From Betaproteobacteria bacterium (lineage in GTDB: Bacteria; Pseudomonadota; Gammaproteobacteria; Burkholderiales; UBA9220), in contig JAGUYQ010000152.1 of NCBI GenBank assembly GCA_020061285.1, positions 1 to 7,302 on the forward strand: a stretch of 7,302 nucleotides of DNA. The letters are read 5' to 3'. Position numbers and translations under genes: made by a program. A model generated the notes under the pieces. That model was not told where the DNA came from. It made no database searches and was given only the letters and a program-made list of their open reading frames with translations. Of the stretch, positions 7,302-7,302 are shown in pieces. Within the stretch, counting starts at the first letter, position 1, and each line of letters starts with the position of its first letter.

Positions 7302-7302
7302 C

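Overview
The window is a polysaccharide-biosynthesis locus, of the kind that makes O-antigen, capsule or exopolysaccharide, from a moderately GC-rich bacterium. Shine-Dalgarno-like sites, short gene overlaps and the protein families present fit a Gram-negative, probably proteobacterial, host, but nothing in the window fixes the genus. There are no RNA genes, CRISPR arrays, insertion sequences or integration sites. Nearly every base is coding, and the longest clear gap is 33 bases.

The left part (about 1-2725) reads on the + strand. It holds the C-terminal part of a membrane O-acyltransferase of the acyltransferase-3 family, then a 628-residue protein carrying two complete family-2 glycosyltransferase domains in tandem. 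The two genes share an ATGA stop/start overlap.

The rest (2750-7302) reads on the - strand as one compact block. In transcription order it encodes: a dolichol-phosphate-mannose-synthase-like membrane glycosyltransferase (its N-terminus lies beyond the right edge), a GT4 glycosyltransferase, a SAM-dependent methyltransferase, a family-2 glycosyltransferase and an NAD-dependent sugar epimerase/dehydratase. The first four genes overlap by 11, 23 and 4 bases; the last follows after 33 bases. The two blocks converge with only 24 bases between their stop codons and no recognisable terminator.

Together the genes could supply a nucleotide sugar (epimerase), assemble a lipid-linked oligosaccharide at the cytoplasmic face (GT4 and the GT2 enzymes), load a sugar on polyprenyl phosphate for later transfer (DPM-like enzyme), and decorate the glycan by methylation and acylation. 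The actual sugars and linkages cannot be read from sequence. I see no clearly new system. The points most worth a second look are the tandem bifunctional glycosyltransferase and the epimerase, whose usual catalytic serine position is a glycine.
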